Positions 60,639 through 64,000 of a stretch of DNA of 64,000 bases are shown one piece after another. Location: positions 8,423,501 through 8,487,500 of the forward strand of contig NC_070560.1 in the NCBI RefSeq assembly GCF_026914185.1. The letters are read 5' to 3'. This stretch comes from Puccinia triticina. Its lineage: Eukaryota; Basidiomycota; Pucciniomycetes; Pucciniales; Pucciniaceae. The translations under genes were made by a program, and so were the position numbers. Within the stretch, counting starts at the first letter, position 1, and each line of letters begins with the position of its first letter. A model generated the notes under the pieces. That model saw nothing but the letters and a program-made list of their open reading frames with translations, was not told the DNA's origin and did no database searches.

Positions 60639-62738
60639 TTAACCAATTCCAACAAGGAGCCTTGGCAGTTTGAAGTGTGTCTGAAGTTGTCCAAAGCGGT
60701 CGGGCGGAATCTTTAGTGATGCTTGAAAAAGGAGCTTTCTAATTGAGTAAAATAAGTAAATAATTTGATTCTTTTGTTGTCCAAGTTGATATAGATTGTT
60801 GAATGATCTTTCCAGCTCTTGTTTAGGTTCTGCATGGCCTTCATTGAGTTTGCCACTTGAGTTTGTTGTTGTTGAGTTAATATCTGGTGGAACCGGTGCA
60901 GGCAGCAAGATAAACATGTCTTCAGAGGGTGTACAGATTGGATTTGGACCGATTGGAATTTGTGAGTCTGTTGGGCTGAGATCTGTAGTAGTACTAATAC
61001 TTGGGTTGCATATACTGATAGTCTTGCCTTCATTTTCTCCAGGGTCTGTATCTGTGGGTCCTGGGGCTTGAAGGTTAAATTTGTTGAAAATTTCTTCTTG
61101 TTGATCCAAGTGAGGTTTAAAGAGGTGCTTGTTGAAAATCTTGCTTCCCAGTTTGTTGATATCTTCAATCAAAACTATAGCCGGGATGTGAGAAAATTGA
61201 GACTCCTGAACTGTTGTTTCTGTAAGGATAGAATCTTCAATTTGTGAGTCATGATTGTTGATTTGAGGTGTCTGATGATCCACAGTTTGGTTTTGTTGAA
61301 TAGATTGATCCAAAATTCCTTCCTGATCCATGCTGATTGCCATATCCACATCATTGGAGACAAATTCTGGTATGTCAATAACAAAGTGTTTAAGCTCCAT
61401 TGGTGTATCCATTAAGTTTGACACTGTTTTCTGGTTTACCACCATATCCTGTAGGTGAATTGTTGAGGCCGCTTGCTCAAAAACCAATTCCTGAGAGTAA
61501 GTTTCCGTTTCCGTAATAGGTTCTGAATTATCTGTTATTGGTTCCAAAACATCCATAACAGGTTGTGTGATTTCCATGGCCGGTTCATGTTCACTTGGTT
61601 CTTCTGTGAATTTGAGTTGCTGGTTGTAATCCGGAGGTAAGTCTAGTGCCTTTGCTTGTTTTTGGAGTTCCACAAGTTCTTGCTGCAGAGTTTCGATTTT
61701 TCTCCAGAAGTATTCCTCTATCTGTATAACTTCCATTTCTGCAGCGGCAACCAGGTGATTCCATTTGGTAACTTCATATTTCCTACTTCTCTGAAGCTGG
61801 CCGTTGTTGAATAAGGTTTGATTGATGTTTTCCTGACTTTCTCTTGAAAAGGCACTTAAGAATAAAACACTGGCTTCTTCTTTCTTCCAAACCTGGTAGG
61901 ATTCCATCATGTAATCAAGTATTGTGTTGAATTTTCCAAGATATCTTCTGTAAGCCTGGTAGTTTAAGATTCCTTGTTGGGCCTGTTGTTCTGCTACCTT
62001 GAATAGATCCTTCTTGGTGTACAAAACTGAAGAATCAAATTCTCCCCAGGTGTCAATCATTTCCTTACGCAGGGTATCCCAGTTGCATTCTTCGTAAACG
62101 TCCATATCCTCAATTTGGCACTTCAGTTCCTCTGTTCGTATAAATCGTCCAATCTGAAGAGCTCTTTGAAATTTTGTTGAACCAAACCAATCTGCTGCCC
62201 TTTCGTATCTCCGTAGGAATTCAAAGAATCGATTTCCATTGTAGAATAATTCATTGTCATCAATGATTCCCGGTGGATAATCGGATTCTTGGTATGATAG
62301 ACTTGGTTGTTGATAAGGTATTGGTTGATGTTGATAATATGTTGTTTGTTGATATTGATGATGTTCTGAATGTTGTCTTTGTTGAAATTTGTGTTGATAT
62401 GTAGGTTCTTGAATGGCTTCATTCTTGTTGATTCCATAAGCAGATGGTTGTTGATGTGACACAGTGCCTCTGAGTGGAATATTCTGGTTTTGTTGAGTTT
62501 CATCTGAGTCACGTAAGTGTTCTTCAGCAGGATCTCTGAATTTATTCTCTCGTCCTTTCCCTTTGTCTTTCCTTGGCCAAGTTGACATTGTATTTTCCAT
62601 ATTCCTAATCATAGCTGGAGTTCCTGTAAAAGGCCTTTTCCTTGAAGTGGTTTCTGGAAGAATTGTATCTTCAAAATCTGGTACGCCAAACAATAAATTC
62701 ATGTTGATTCTTGTTGATTCCGTAGTTTCATTATACAT
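60639..62738 (-). CDS. G5 Gag-like protein
   Basis: 699 residues from MYNETTESTRINMNLLFGVP. Residues about 95-165 are Gln/His/Tyr-rich. Residues about 165-360 form a Gag domain like G1 and G2 (FFEFLRRYERAADWFGSTKF; CNWDTLRKEMIDTWGEFDSS; YTKKDLFKVAEQQAQQG). A coiled-coil-like segment follows (VIQIEEYFWRKIETLQQELV..QKQAKAL), then about 250 acidic, Gln/Thr-rich residues with no CCHC or protease motif. Intact. It may build or enter particles made by a G2-like partner. Confidence 0.8.
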   Translation of the reverse strand: MYNETTESTRINMNLLFGVPDFEDTILPETTSRKRPFTGTPAMIRNMENTMSTWPRKDKGKGRENKFRDPAEEHLRDSDETQQNQNIPLRGTVSHQQPSAYGINKNEAIQEPTYQHKFQQRQHSEHHQYQQTTYYQHQPIPYQQPSLSYQESDYPPGIIDDNELFYNGNRFFEFLRRYERAADWFGSTKFQRALQIGRFIRTEELKCQIEDMDVYEECNWDTLRKEMIDTWGEFDSSVLYTKKDLFKVAEQQAQQGILNYQAYRRYLGKFNTILDYMMESYQVWKKEEASVLFLSAFSRESQENINQTLFNNGQLQRSRKYEVTKWNHLVAAAEMEVIQIEEYFWRKIETLQQELVELQKQAKALDLPPDYNQQLKFTEEPSEHEPAMEITQPVMDVLEPITDNSEPITETETYSQELVFEQAASTIHLQDMVVNQKTVSNLMDTPMELKHFVIDIPEFVSNDVDMAISMDQEGILDQSIQQNQTVDHQTPQINNHDSQIEDSILTETTVQESQFSHIPAIVLIEDINKLGSKIFNKHLFKPHLDQQEEIFNKFNLQAPGPTDTDPGENEGKTISICNPSISTTTDLSPTDSQIPIGPNPICTPSEDMFILLPAPVPPDINSTTTNSSGKLNEGHAEPKQELERSFNNLYQLGQQKNQIIYLFYSIRKLLFQASLKIPPDRFGQLQTHFKLPRLLVGIG

Positions 62739-63442
62739 TCAATCCTTGGTAACTGTTACTGTGCTCTGAAAAAGAAACAATAATATCTGGTCTCTGGTCT
62801 CTTTACCAGGGCAAATTGGGGGGGGTTTAATATTGATATAAATAACTTTACCGTGCTGGGAGGGTTCTTCAAACAGTATCCTAATTATCTGAATCCTTAG
62901 GTACTACACACCGTCTTTCAGTATATAATTGGCTGTTTCCTTCGAGTTGGCTCCAGAGTTTTCTTCTAACAGTATCTAATTATCCAGATCCTTAGGTACT
63001 ACACACCGTCTTCCAGTATATAATTAGCTGCTTCCTTCGAAACACTCCTTTCAGGTTTGGTAGTTATGTGTTCCTTTCAGAGGTTCGTAGTTGGTTCCTT
63101 AGATGGTTCCTAATAGTCGACTAGTCGTCCAACAGAATAACTGAATATGCCGTTGATTGTTCTAGATTTGTTGATAAATTTGATTCTTTTCGCCGCTAGA
63201 AGTTCAGATCCTTTGACAAGTCCTTCTGGTTTGAGTTGAAATTGGTTCCTGGGATGGTTCAAAGGTTGACTAGTTGTCCAACGGAATAAATGAATATGCC
63301 ACTGTCCGTACTAGAGTTGTTGATGACTTGATCCTTTTTCACTAGCACAATTGTGATCCCTTGGCAATTACTTTGGGTTGAATTGAAGTTCGTTACACGT
63401 GGTTGATCAAACAGGGTTATCCGATCACGTTGGGGACTCCCT
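62739..63442 (-). repeat. G5 leader with two duplicated blocks
   Basis: Block 1: TCCTTAGGTACTACACACCG and neighbours at about 62876-62946 and 62972-63040. Block 2: GACTAGT(C/T)GTCCAACAG/GAATAA..TGAATATGCC with surrounding sequence at about 63088-63215 and 63240-63370. No gene. The PBS adjoins LTR 2 at 63420-63442. Confidence 0.6.
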
Positions 63443-64000
63443 TGTAAGACTCAAAAGTGGTAATGAAACCCTTTTGCTGAATGGTGAAGGGTATGATGGA
63501 GTTGCAAGCTCTGCCCTTCTGTTATCAGTCAACAAGACCCACCAAGCTCAGCTTGGCAAGTTTTATTAAGTGATAGGTCTGGTCTGTTCCAGATGAAATC
63601 TGTTTGACTGGCAACGTGTAAGTGTTTCAATTACTTTGTTATAAGGGTTGAAATGTTGTTATAAGGGTTGATTTATTGTTATAAGGGTTTTAGGATTTGA
63701 GTGTGGATGAGTGTTGGGTGACTTGTGAGTTCTGGGTGAGGAACTGGGGAGCAGGCCACTGGGGGTGGAGAGAGCTCCTTTTATAGACAAAAGGGGAGCC
63801 CCTGAGGGGCTTGTGGGTTAGGGTTTCAGCTAATCTAGACAACAGGGTGAGGGATTTTAGCTGGTGGGAGTAGATACAAATGATGTCATAACCCCTCAGG
63901 GGCGCATGAGTGGTGTCAGAATATACAAAAGAAAATTCTAACGCATGCATGAGGTGACAGTAGACTGCATGAGCTGTCATACAGGGGGCATTAGTTTATA
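63443..64000 (-). repeat. G5 5' LTR (incomplete, runs off window)
   Basis: Same sequence as 57385-57942. TATA on the minus strand at 63779-63785. The remaining about 380 bp should lie to the right. Confidence 0.9.

Larger units (their letters stand above)
57385..64000 (-). mobile_element. G5: gag-only LTR retrotransposon (TR-GAG type), right end beyond window
   Basis: Two LTR copies in the same orientation (57385-58322 and 63443-64000+), and a gag ORF at 60639-62738 (minus) but no zinc knuckle, protease, RT or integrase in the 5.1-kb interior. The PPT (AAGTTGGGGGAGG, 58324-58336 minus) and PBS (AGGGAGTCCCCAACG after LTR 2) match the layout of G2, so G2-like proteins may move it. It inserted in G4 gag; the predicted 4-bp duplication is CCGG (57381-57384). 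Confidence 0.85.

Overview
The window looks like fungal, basidiomycete DNA, most likely from a rust (Pucciniales) or another basidiomycete with a very large repeat-rich genome. The evidence is the set of Ty3/gypsy (including a chromodomain type), Ty1/copia, hAT, CACTA-like, MULE-like and LINE pieces, and short GTAAGT..AG introns. I found no ordinary cellular gene. Essentially everything recognisable is a transposable element (TE), inserted inside one another.

Layout. (1) 1-20812: copia element B (minus strand) is cut by an insertion at 401-17534 (5-bp target duplication CAAAC). That insertion is the shell of an LTR element (P, plus). It holds a solo gypsy LTR (2983-3811) and copia A (minus), which is itself broken by a tRNA-bearing mini-LTR (T2, 4535-4739) and by a complete, very young gypsy, G1 (7856-16138, plus). 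(2) 20813-27882: degenerate mosaic of LTR remnants, a LINE RT fragment, a hAT transposase pseudogene split by a CACTA-like MITE, and a gypsy gag start. (3) 27883-43997: copia D (minus), with gypsy G2 (28556-38836, minus) in its 3' LTR and a MULE-like TIR element (39074-40339) at the end of pol. G2 contains a three-LTR miniature retrotransposon, T1 (35207-35786), whose LTRs each carry a tRNA-like Pol III unit. (4) 43998-64000: left halves only of copia E (plus), gypsy G3 (plus), chromodomain gypsy G4 (minus) and the gag-only gypsy G5 (minus), each cut by the next. Their missing halves should lie to the right of the window in reverse order.

Main points of interest. T1 and T2 look like Cassandra-type TRIMs that carry tRNA genes instead of 5S RNA. 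G1 has four related intron-like modules and a primer-binding site matching about half of tRNA-Tyr. G3 and G4 share a long overprinted second reading frame inside gag. G2 carries an RRM-like ORF and a divergent antisense ORF between integrase and LTR, plus four exact copies of its polypurine-tract motif. G5 has a gag but no pol and shares its PPT design with G1 and G2, which suggests it depends on them in trans. All boundaries and similarities were read by eye from the sequence; no database search was possible.
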